This document shows, one piece after another, positions 1 through 5,932 of a DNA stretch of 6,641 bases. The stretch comes from Thermoplasmatota archaeon (GTDB lineage: Archaea > Thermoplasmatota > Thermoplasmata > Halarchaeoplasmatales > Halarchaeoplasmataceae), in assembly GCA_018610025.1 (NCBI GenBank), contig JAHENW010000113.1, positions 1 to 6,641 on the forward strand. Direction: 5' to 3'. The notes beneath the pieces were generated by a model. That model was not told the origin of the DNA, made no database searches, and saw nothing but the letters and a program-made list of their open reading frames with translations. A program made the position numbers and the translations under genes. The stretch's first letter is position 1; each line of letters opens with the position of its first letter.

Positions 1-1179
1 CCCCAGTTTCTTGATACCTTTCTTTATATTTTCTTCCGACGAATGGGTGAAGTTAAGCCTCATGGTGTTGTATCCACCGTCTTCGACGAAGAAGGCGTCG
101 CCCACCACGTATGCAACGTTCTCTTCCACCGCCTTCTCGAACATGTCCCTGGTGTTTATCTCCTCGGGTAGTTCCGCCCAGATGAACATCCCGCCTTCCG
201 GCCTGTTCCATTCCGCTTCTTTAGGAAAGTGTTCTTCCATGGCCTCCAGCATGGTCAGCCTCTTCTTGTCGTATATCTCTTTTATGGTCTCCAGATGCTC
301 GTCTAGTATGCCCCGGGATATGTAATCGTAGGCGACGTACTGCCCGAAGGGATTCGTACACAGGTCGGTGGCCTGTTTGGCGATGACCATCTTCTCTATG
401 AGTTCTTTCGGACCGGTGCACCATGCGATCCTGAAGCCGGGTGCCAGTATCTTCGAGAACGTTTCCAGTCTTAAGACACGATCGTCGTCATCGATGGACA
501 TAAGATGTGGGTTCGGCTCCCCCTCATATCTCAGGTACGAGTAGGGTGAATCTTCAACTATTAGTACGTCGTACTCTGCTGCTATCTCGAGTAGTTCATG
601 TCTCTTCTCGGGTGTCATAGTGGCTCCGGATGGGTTCTGAAATGTGAGAACTACGTAGATGAACTTTGGCTTCTCACCGGCTCTACTGAGCTCCTCCAGC
701 TTCTCCCTCAGCATGTCCAGATCCATACCGTCCTCGTGCACCTTGACCGGTATCATGTTGCCCTCCAGCGCACGGAAGGCACCTGTTGCACCCAGGTACG
801 TCGGTGACCCAACTATTATGTTATCACCGGGGTCAAGGAGCACCTTACTCAGCAGGTCGAGGGCCTGCTGTGAGCCGTGGGTGATCAGTATGTTGTCCCT
901 TTCAACGTCCATGCCCCTATCGGTCATCCTCTCTGCCAGCTCGTCCCTCAGGTCGTTCACACCCTCTGTTGAACCGTACTGGAGTACCTTTTCCCCTTTA
1001 CTCTCCATCAAATCGTCGATTATCTCCTTGGTGGAGTCGACTGGAAACGCCTTTGGGTTCGGTAGCCCGCCGGCGAATGATATTATCTCCGGCTTCTGTA
1101 TGAGTTTGAGTAATTCTCTTATCTCAGAGGCCTTCATCTTTCCGGCCCTTTCCGAGAATATCTGGTCGAAATCTACCAT
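1..1179 (-). CDS. PLP-dependent aminotransferase, class I/II (LysN/ARO8-like), C-terminus cut by window edge
   Basis: This cytoplasmic enzyme probably moves an amino group between an amino acid and a 2-oxo acid; aromatic amino acids or 2-aminoadipate are the usual substrates of this group. The frame is open for 393 codons to the window edge with no stop. Visible motifs are SFAGGLPNPKAFP (34-46), the substrate-domain block FQNPSG with Asn182, EDSPY with Asp210 and Tyr213 that contact PLP, FSKILAPGFR with the Schiff-base Lys243, and MRLNF with Arg374, which should bind the substrate carboxylate. Family members are about 400 residues, so only a few C-terminal residues are missing. There is no N-terminal winged-helix domain, so this is not a MocR-type regulator. 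ATG at 1179 is taken as the start; an in-frame TTG at 1188 also fits, and a stop at 1198-1200 limits the frame. It is divergent from the zinc-finger gene. The family is sure; the substrate cannot be read from the sequence. Confidence 0.93.
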   Translation of the reverse strand, partial: MVDFDQIFSERAGKMKASEIRELLKLIQKPEIISFAGGLPNPKAFPVDSTKEIIDDLMESKGEKVLQYGSTEGVNDLRDELAERMTDRGMDVERDNILITHGSQQALDLLSKVLLDPGDNIIVGSPTYLGATGAFRALEGNMIPVKVHEDGMDLDMLREKLEELSRAGEKPKFIYVVLTFQNPSGATMTPEKRHELLEIAAEYDVLIVEDSPYSYLRYEGEPNPHLMSIDDDDRVLRLETFSKILAPGFRIAWCTGPKELIEKMVIAKQATDLCTNPFGQYVAYDYISRGILDEHLETIKEIYDKKRLTMLEAMEEHFPKEAEWNRPEGGMFIWAELPEEINTRDMFEKAVEENVAYVVGDAFFVEDGGYNTMRLNFTHSSEENIKKGIKKLG

Positions 1180-1210
1180 ATCTATCAACGTTGCACACTA
1201 AGTCGAGTCC

Positions 1211-1226
1211 TATCTTATTTTTTTCG
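1211..1226 (-). promoter_or_regulatory. Archaeal TATA/BRE-like promoter for the aminotransferase
   Basis: On the minus strand this reads CGAAAAAAATAAGATA. Its centre lies near 1217, so transcription should start about 26 nt downstream, near 1191. That leaves a leader of about 3 nt for a TTG start at 1188 or about 12 nt for the ATG at 1179. No purine-rich Shine-Dalgarno sequence precedes either codon. The call rests on position and base composition only. Confidence 0.45.
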
Positions 1227-1235
1227 GTCTAAGGT

Positions 1236-1248
1236 GAAGATTTATATT
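1236..1248 (+). promoter_or_regulatory. Archaeal TATA-box promoter for the zinc-finger gene
   Basis: The sequence TTTATATT at 1241-1248 is a good archaeal TATA box, preceded by purine-rich GAAGA (1236-1240) where TFB would bind. Its centre puts the transcript start near 1270, only about 9 nt before the ATG at 1279. GGAG at 1271-1274 could act as a ribosome-binding site at the very 5' end of the message. Confidence 0.55.
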
Positions 1249-1278
1249 CGAGTGCGATGATTATACTAACGGAGAAAG

Positions 1279-1449
1279 ATGGAACAGGTCAGTCCCTGTC
1301 ACATATGTGGGAAACCCGCCACTTCGTCCTGCTCCCTGTGCGGCCAGATGACATGTGACGAGCATCTACACCAGGGAGTCTGTACCAGCTGCAGGAGTGG
1401 GAAGAAAGGGGAAGAAAAAAGCTTCAGTGAAGAGAACCTGTACCGTTGA
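1279..1449 (+). CDS. Small zinc-finger protein (56 aa, B-box/HIT-like Cys/His pattern)
   Basis: This 56-residue protein carries the metal-ligand series C7-x2-C10-x7-C18-x2-C21-x4-C26-x2-H29-x5-C35-x2-C38. Eight regularly spaced ligands are enough for two zinc ions in a cross-braced or treble-clef-like fold, as in B-box and HIT-type zinc fingers. After the ligands comes a Lys-rich stretch (GKKGEEK, 41-47) and a polar tail. There is no other domain, so it is probably a protein- or nucleic-acid-binding adaptor; the partner is unknown. It has its own TATA box, and GGAG lies 4 nt before the ATG. It is divergent from the aminotransferase and convergent with valS, 3 bp between stops. The ligand spacing argues strongly that it is a real gene although it is short; the opposite strand here is not coding. 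The fold name is inference. Confidence 0.82.
   Translation: MEQVSPCHICGKPATSSCSLCGQMTCDEHLHQGVCTSCRSGKKGEEKSFSEENLYR
1415..1432 (-). terminator. Candidate valS terminator: small hairpin plus U-tract inside the convergent gene
   Basis: Read in the valS direction, just past its stop, the DNA gives CTTC-ACT-GAAG (1432-1422) followed by CTTTTTT ending at 1415, then more pyrimidines. A 4-bp stem with a 3-nt loop is weak, but the run of six T is the usual core of archaeal termination. It lies inside the 3' coding end of the zinc-finger gene, where the same bases encode its Lys/Glu-rich tail. Confidence 0.4.
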
Positions 1450-1452
1450 CCA

Positions 1453-4083
1453 TCACTTCTCGACCAAAATCAAGGTGTCGTCAACCTGCATGGATTCGAC
1501 CTCCTCACCCCTGTAGAATTTTGCCTTCTCTATCTCTAAATCCTCTTCTTTAAGAGTAACAGTCGTATTGTCGTCGAGTTCTAGCTGGTATCCCTCATTT
1601 ATATCTTCAGCGATCTCTTCCGGCTCCGTTTTTTTGATTGTAGCAAATATCTCCTGGGCCCTTTGTTTGTACTTGGGACCGAGTGCGGAATGGTTCGGGC
1701 TCACCTTTACGGCCTTCTCGTCCACATCACCTTCGTCCAACATCTCGAGTCCGCTAGCCTTCAGCGTTTCGACTATGTCCTTTTCTCCTTTCTCTAAACT
1801 CTCCCTATCGGTCAAGACCATTATCCTGCCCATCTCCTCGTTCAAAGGAATACCGTTCTCGGATTTCCAGTTCCTCACCTCAGAGATGATATCCTTCACG
1901 AAGTCGCCGATGCCTTGGGCCTCTTCATCGAACAGTATCGGCTCAGGCCACTGGGAGACGTGTATGCTTTCGTTCTTATCCCTCTCCTTGTATACATCGT
2001 GATAGACCTCTTCTGTAACGAAAGATAGGAAGGGAGCCAGCATCTTTGTTACGCCCAGCCCGACTTCGTAAAGAACGGATCGTACGGCATGGTCTTCCTC
2101 ACCGTAGATCCGATACTTCACCATCTCGATGTAGTGGTCGGCTAGCACGTGCCAGAGGAAGTATTCTATTTCTTCAAGAGCCTTATCGTACCGGTAGTCG
2201 TCCATGGCCTCGGTGGCCTTCTTGACCACTTCGCTGTACTCGCTCAAGAGCCACTTATCCACCGTCCTCTGTTCCACTTCCTCGATATCCTTTATATCTT
2301 CATCCAAAGAGTTCTCGATGAACTTCTCGACATTCCAGAACTTCGTTCTTAACCGCTGTCCCCTCTTCAACCACTTCTTCTCGTACTCGGCGTCCTCACC
2401 GGGCTTGTTCCTTCCGGCCAGGTACCGTATCGAATCGCCGCCGTGCTCCTCGGCAACGTCTTCGGGATCCACTATTATGCCCTTAGAAGAAGAGAACGCC
2501 TTGCCGCCGGGGAGCATCAGGTACCCGTGTATCATTATATCGTCCCACGGCTTCTCGTCGGAGTGAAATAGGCTTTTCACTATGGTATTGAAGGCCCAGA
2601 ACGAGATGATATCGTGGGACTGCGGTCTCAAGTCGAAGGGAAAGACGTCGTCGAACATCTCTAAATCTTCGATCCAACGGGTGGCGATGTAGGGTGTGAG
2701 TGACGAGGTTGCCCACGTGTCGAGCACGTCCTCTTCCGGTACGAACTCGTCGTGCCCGCACTCTTTACAGGGACCGTTCGGCTCGTCGACCAGCGGGTTG
2801 ACCGGCAGCTGCTCTTCATCGGCCACCTTCACCTCACCGCACTCCTCGCAGTACCACACTGGGAACGGCACTCCGTAGTACCGCTGTCTAGATATGCACC
2901 AGTCCCATTTGAGAGATTTTACCCAGTTGTCGTACCTCACCTTCATGTGTTCTGGATGCCAGTTGATATCCTCTCCCACCTCTAGGTACCTGTCCCTCAA
3001 ATCGAGGTACTCGATGAACCACTGCTCTGTTACCAGGAACTCGATGGGTGTATCGCACCTTTCATGAGCGTTAACATCGTGAACTATCTCCCACTGCTCA
3101 CCCAGTTTTCCTTCTTTCTTTAAATCATTGATTATCTTTTCCCTGGCCTCCTCTACATCCATGCCTTCGTACTCATCGGCCACATCGGTCATGTGACCCG
3201 TTTCATCTATAGCTATTCTGAGCGGTAGATCATGAGCGTACCACCAGTCTATGTCTGCTTGATCACCGAAGGTACAGCACATGACCACTCCGGTCCCGGT
3301 CTCCATGTCGACGTTCTCATCTTTATAAATGGGAACCTCCTGGTTGAAGAGGGGCACCCTTGCCTTCTTCCCGGCTAAATGGGCGTGCTCCTCGTCATCG
3401 GGATGAACGAACACGGCAACGCAGGCCGGGAGAAGTTCCGGCCGCGTGGTCGATATGGTCAGCTTTTCACCGTTTTCAAGTTCGAAGTGGATATCGTTGA
3501 ACAGCCCCTCCTTCCCCATATCTTCCGTTTCGACCTGAGATATGGCGGTCTCACAGTGAGGGCACCAGTACGTGGGCGCCTCTTTTCTATACTCCCTGTC
3601 CATGTTGTACAGATCGATGAATGATTTCTGTGAAGTCTTCCTTGAACGCTCATCGATTGTTCTATAAAAAAGATCGAAATCAGCCGAAGTGCCTATCCTC
3701 TTCCACTTCCGCTCAAGCTCTTCTTCCAGTTTTTTACTTTCTCTAGCACATAACTCCCTGAACCGTTCCCTGCCTACATCCTTGGGGTTGACCCCAGTTT
3801 CATTTATCACCAGCAGCTCGGTGGCTATACCGTTGTCATCCCAGCCCCACGGGTAGAACAGATTGTACCCCTGCATCCTCTTGTATCTTGCAACAATGTC
3901 CATCTGCACGTACGAGAACGCATGACCGATATGCATCTGGCCTGATATCGTGGGCGGGGGCGTATCGATGGAGAATACCGGTGCGTCGGAATCTTCGTTG
4001 TAAGAATATATGTCCATCTGCTCCCACCGCTCCATCCATCTTTTTTCCATCTCCGTGAAGTCCTCTGTACCAGTGGATGACAT
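1453..4083 (-). CDS. valS: Valyl-tRNA synthetase (archaeal type), 876 aa, atypical KMSKS loop
   Basis: Class Ia synthetase that activates valine with ATP and charges tRNA-Val in the cytoplasm. The N-terminal catalytic half has PPPTISGQMHIGH (42-54, HIGH at 51-54) and GWDDNGIATE (80-89). The inserted CP1 editing domain, which clears mischarged threonine, shows TTRPELLPA (212-220) and GTGVVMCCTFGD (263-274). Cys pairs at 174/177, 412/415 and 439/442 are likely zinc knuckles. LKWDWCISRQRYYGVPFPVW (391-410) and DTWATSSLTP (455-464) follow. The second catalytic signature is KAFSSSKG (528-535) in place of KMSKSKG. The alpha-helical anticodon-binding domain covers about 600-760, and the tail carries LGPKYK (801-806), also seen in archaeal Val/Ile enzymes. 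GWDDNG and the CTFGD block favour ValRS over IleRS. The protein is very acidic (194 D/E, 100 K/R). ATG at 4083 is the only suitable start and lies a few nt after the predicted transcript start. Length is normal for archaeal ValRS. Confidence 0.97.
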   Translation of the reverse strand: MSSTGTEDFTEMEKRWMERWEQMDIYSYNEDSDAPVFSIDTPPPTISGQMHIGHAFSYVQMDIVARYKRMQGYNLFYPWGWDDNGIATELLVINETGVNPKDVGRERFRELCARESKKLEEELERKWKRIGTSADFDLFYRTIDERSRKTSQKSFIDLYNMDREYRKEAPTYWCPHCETAISQVETEDMGKEGLFNDIHFELENGEKLTISTTRPELLPACVAVFVHPDDEEHAHLAGKKARVPLFNQEVPIYKDENVDMETGTGVVMCCTFGDQADIDWWYAHDLPLRIAIDETGHMTDVADEYEGMDVEEAREKIINDLKKEGKLGEQWEIVHDVNAHERCDTPIEFLVTEQWFIEYLDLRDRYLEVGEDINWHPEHMKVRYDNWVKSLKWDWCISRQRYYGVPFPVWYCEECGEVKVADEEQLPVNPLVDEPNGPCKECGHDEFVPEEDVLDTWATSSLTPYIATRWIEDLEMFDDVFPFDLRPQSHDIISFWAFNTIVKSLFHSDEKPWDDIMIHGYLMLPGGKAFSSSKGIIVDPEDVAEEHGGDSIRYLAGRNKPGEDAEYEKKWLKRGQRLRTKFWNVEKFIENSLDEDIKDIEEVEQRTVDKWLLSEYSEVVKKATEAMDDYRYDKALEEIEYFLWHVLADHYIEMVKYRIYGEEDHAVRSVLYEVGLGVTKMLAPFLSFVTEEVYHDVYKERDKNESIHVSQWPEPILFDEEAQGIGDFVKDIISEVRNWKSENGIPLNEEMGRIMVLTDRESLEKGEKDIVETLKASGLEMLDEGDVDEKAVKVSPNHSALGPKYKQRAQEIFATIKKTEPEEIAEDINEGYQLELDDNTTVTLKEEDLEIEKAKFYRGEEVESMQVDDTLILVEK

Positions 4084-4108
4084 GGTGCGTACTAACCGGT
4101 AATAAGAC

Positions 4109-4122
4109 TTTAAATTTTCGGA
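4109..4122 (-). promoter_or_regulatory. BRE/TATA promoter of valS
   Basis: The minus strand reads TCCGAAAATTTAAA, with a BRE-like CCGAAA followed by an A/T-only TATA box centred near 4112. The predicted transcript start is near 4086, about 3 nt before the valS ATG at 4083, so the message should be leaderless or nearly so. No Shine-Dalgarno sequence is present. The element lies in the 57-bp gap after the ABC permease stop. Confidence 0.6.
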
Positions 4123-4140
4123 AAGGAGTGTTTGGACCCT

Positions 4141-4938
4141 TCAGTACCTCTCCAGCTTCCCCTCTCTCAGCGCTTTTTTAAGACATAAGTTGAGCGTGAT
4201 TATGCCCAATACAATCCCGATTATACCTGCTATGGGCATGATGACTACATCCTGCATGGGGATGTACCCTTGATTCATACTGGTCCGTATACCGTGCAGT
4301 GCATAGGTAATCGGTATGGCCTTACTGATATACTGTGCCGGTTCCGGAAGAACTGCTATGGGGAAGAAGACACCGCAGAAGAACTGGAATGAGAAGAATA
4401 TCACGGTGAAAACGGCCTGTATCTCTTTGTACAGTACGGCAATTCCAGCGATTACGAAGCCGAAGCCGATTATAGACATCCATGCCAGGACCAAAAACAG
4501 GAAGGCATAGATGGTGAGATTGAGATGTATGCCGAAGACGAACTCGGCCACCAACCACATCTCCACGAAGTTGAGTAGAGATACCGTGAAGCCGGATATG
4601 GCCGTTGACGAGACGGGTACCAAGAGATGATGCGGTATCATGTATATGTTCTTGAAGGTACCGATGTGCTGCTCCCACCTGATGCTCCAGGAAGAATCGA
4701 AGAAGCCCACACGTATGAAACGCCAGGTGATTATACCGGTTACGATATAAGTGGAAAAGCTGCCGGCTGTACCCATACCCCCGGCATCGTCCACCGTCTT
4801 TCCAAGCAGAGCGAATACGCTGACCCAGATTATCGGATAACAGAGCATGGCGATGAAGTTCAGTTTGTAGGACCACCTGCGCTGCCAGTCCCTTACCAAG
4901 AAGGCCCAGATGATGACCAGATAGCGCTTTATCTCCAT
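4141..4938 (-). CDS. ABC-2 type exporter, membrane subunit (265 aa)
   Basis: Integral-membrane permease of an ABC-2 (DrrB/NodJ-like) exporter, working with the ATPase encoded just upstream. About six membrane segments can be seen: near 27-46, 61-80, 105-136, 141-170, 174-197 and 231-252. A short amphipathic, basic N-terminus (WAFLVRDWQRRWSYK) comes before the first. The segment CGVFFPIAVLPEPAQYIS (188-205), followed by IPITYALHGIR (208-218), is the typical end of ABC-2 permeases: Pro-rich turn, short re-entrant helix, then the P-TYA-R motif before the last span. The length is normal. Its ATG lies inside the end of the ATPase gene (10-bp overlap) after a perfect GGAGGTGA, so the two are translationally coupled. 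Substrate is unknown; relatives export drugs, polysaccharides or lipids. It could equally serve drug efflux or envelope assembly. Confidence 0.92.
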   Translation of the reverse strand: MEIKRYLVIIWAFLVRDWQRRWSYKLNFIAMLCYPIIWVSVFALLGKTVDDAGGMGTAGSFSTYIVTGIITWRFIRVGFFDSSWSIRWEQHIGTFKNIYMIPHHLLVPVSSTAISGFTVSLLNFVEMWLVAEFVFGIHLNLTIYAFLFLVLAWMSIIGFGFVIAGIAVLYKEIQAVFTVIFFSFQFFCGVFFPIAVLPEPAQYISKAIPITYALHGIRTSMNQGYIPMQDVVIMPIAGIIGIVLGIITLNLCLKKALREGKLERY

Positions 4939-5870
4939 GAGGTCACCTCCCCGGCGGACTTCTCTTCCTCCCCAGTATGCTTGATGAAGGCCTCTTCCAG
5001 CGTGGGCTCTTTAACGGATATATTGTTCACACGACCCTTATCCAATATCTCCTGGATCACGTCGTGCACGTGGTCACCGGCTTCGATGTAGACCCTTATC
5101 TTGCCGTCGTCCTTTCTCTCCACCTTGTCTACGAACTCGTTCTCCAGTTCCAGTAACCCCCCATCCTTGTAAGAGAACTCAATCATCCTCTTGGGGAATA
5201 TATCCGTTTTCAGTTCCTTGGGATCCCCGGTCATGGTGATCTCGCCTTCGTTCAGGATGGCTATCCTCTCGCAGAGTTCCTCCACCTCGAACATGTTGTG
5301 ACTCGTGAATATGACGGTCTTCTCCTCCTGCTCCATGACCTTTTTAAGCAGATTGCGGAACTTTCTGCTGGAAACAGGGTCCAGGCCCAAAGTGGGCTCG
5401 TCTAAGAAGAGTATGGGCGTCTCCCTTACCAGGTTTCGTATCAAATTCAGTTTCTGCCTCATACCTGTGGAAAAATCGGCCAGCCTCTTCTCGAAGTCCT
5501 CCTCGTCCAGACCGAGATGGTCGGCGTACTCCTTCATCTTTCTTTTCCAGTCGCCTACATTGTACAGTCGGGAGAAGAAGCGAATGTTCTGATAGCCGTC
5601 CAGCCGGCGATAGAATTTGTCTCTAGCGGTGATGATATCCACCACGTCCCTCACCCTCTTGGGACTTTTGACTACGTTCTTTCCTCCCACGTATGCGCTC
5701 CCGCCGTCGGGTAAAAGCATGGTCGACAGAATCTTGACTGTGGTGGTCTTGCCTGCCCCGTTGGGACCCAGCAGACCGAAGATCTCCCCTTCCTCGACCT
5801 CGAAGGAGATACCTTTTAGAGCTTCGGTTTCGTCGAATGTTTTCTCTAAGTTCTTTACCTGTATAGTCAT
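4929..5870 (-). CDS. ABC-2 type exporter, ATP-binding subunit (313 aa)
   Basis: Cytoplasmic ATPase that drives the permease encoded next to it. Motifs in order: Walker A GPNGAGKT (35-42); the Q-loop region TARDKFYRRLDGYQN (81-95), where the usual Gln is replaced by Ala82; the signature FSTGMRQK (133-140), a variant of LSGGQ; Walker B ILFLDEPT (153-160, Asp157 and catalytic Glu158); D-loop GLDP (162-165); and the H-switch His191 in TSHNM. Residues from about 215 form the C-terminal extension common in DrrA-like exporter ATPases, ending in PTLEEAFIKHTG (289-300). The form FYRRL-GYQN resembles a known subgroup with FYWRLTGRQN at this place. ATG at 5870 is the only usable start, because a stop lies in frame at 5880-5882. 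It is the first gene of the operon. Function as exporter ATPase is sure; the cargo is not. Confidence 0.94.
   Translation of the reverse strand: MTIQVKNLEKTFDETEALKGISFEVEEGEIFGLLGPNGAGKTTTVKILSTMLLPDGGSAYVGGKNVVKSPKRVRDVVDIITARDKFYRRLDGYQNIRFFSRLYNVGDWKRKMKEYADHLGLDEEDFEKRLADFSTGMRQKLNLIRNLVRETPILFLDEPTLGLDPVSSRKFRNLLKKVMEQEEKTVIFTSHNMFEVEELCERIAILNEGEITMTGDPKELKTDIFPKRMIEFSYKDGGLLELENEFVDKVERKDDGKIRVYIEAGDHVHDVIQEILDKGRVNNISVKEPTLEEAFIKHTGEEEKSAGEVTSWR
4943..4950 (-). promoter_or_regulatory. Strong Shine-Dalgarno site for the permease start
   Basis: The minus strand reads GGAGGTGA, a full match to the 16S rRNA 3' end, 4 nt before the permease ATG at 4938. It lies inside the last codons of the ATPase gene. 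It fixes the permease start and suggests that ribosomes reinitiate there after finishing the ATPase. Confidence 0.8.
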
Positions 5871-5887
5871 GGGAGGAACTCATCCAT

Positions 5888-5893
5888 AAAAAA
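5888..5893 (-). terminator. U6 tract, possible terminator of the HEAT-repeat gene
   Basis: The minus strand has CCTCTTTTTTATGG about 40 nt after the HEAT gene stop. An oligo-T run without a hairpin can end archaeal transcripts. It lies between the predicted TATA box and transcript start of the ABC operon, so the T-run may also simply be promoter sequence. Confidence 0.3.
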
Positions 5894-5897
5894 GAGG

Positions 5898-5909
5898 TTA
5901 TTAAAATTT
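5898..5909 (-). promoter_or_regulatory. TATA-box promoter of the ABC exporter operon
   Basis: The minus strand reads AAATTTTAATAA, centred near 5903, placing the transcript start close to 5877 and leaving a leader of about 6 nt before the ATPase ATG at 5870. The bases just before that ATG (CCTCCC) cannot pair as a Shine-Dalgarno sequence, so initiation is probably of the leaderless kind. Confidence 0.5.
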
Positions 5910-5932
5910 GTCCCGATTTAACAAACCTTTCT

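Noticed and set aside
659..1201. Plus-strand open frame of 180 codons opposite the aminotransferase
   Set aside because: It is Ser/Leu-rich low-complexity translation, antisense to a gene with clear PLP motifs; it has no promoter or ribosome site.
1453..4083. ValRS as possible IleRS, given the LGPKYK tail
   Set aside because: GWDDNG, TTRPELLPA and the CTFGD editing block are those of archaeal ValRS; the tail motif is shared by both.
4322..4876. Minus-strand open frame of 184 codons inside the permease region
   Set aside because: It is a frame-shifted shadow of the permease, His/Arg-rich without hydrophobic spans, while the overlapping frame has all ABC-2 features.
5623..5883. Upstream ATGs at 5887 and 5883 before the ATPase gene, a possible upstream ORF
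   Set aside because: They are out of frame with the ATPase and lie at or before the predicted transcript start near 5877; the product is Arg/Ser-rich and shadow-like.
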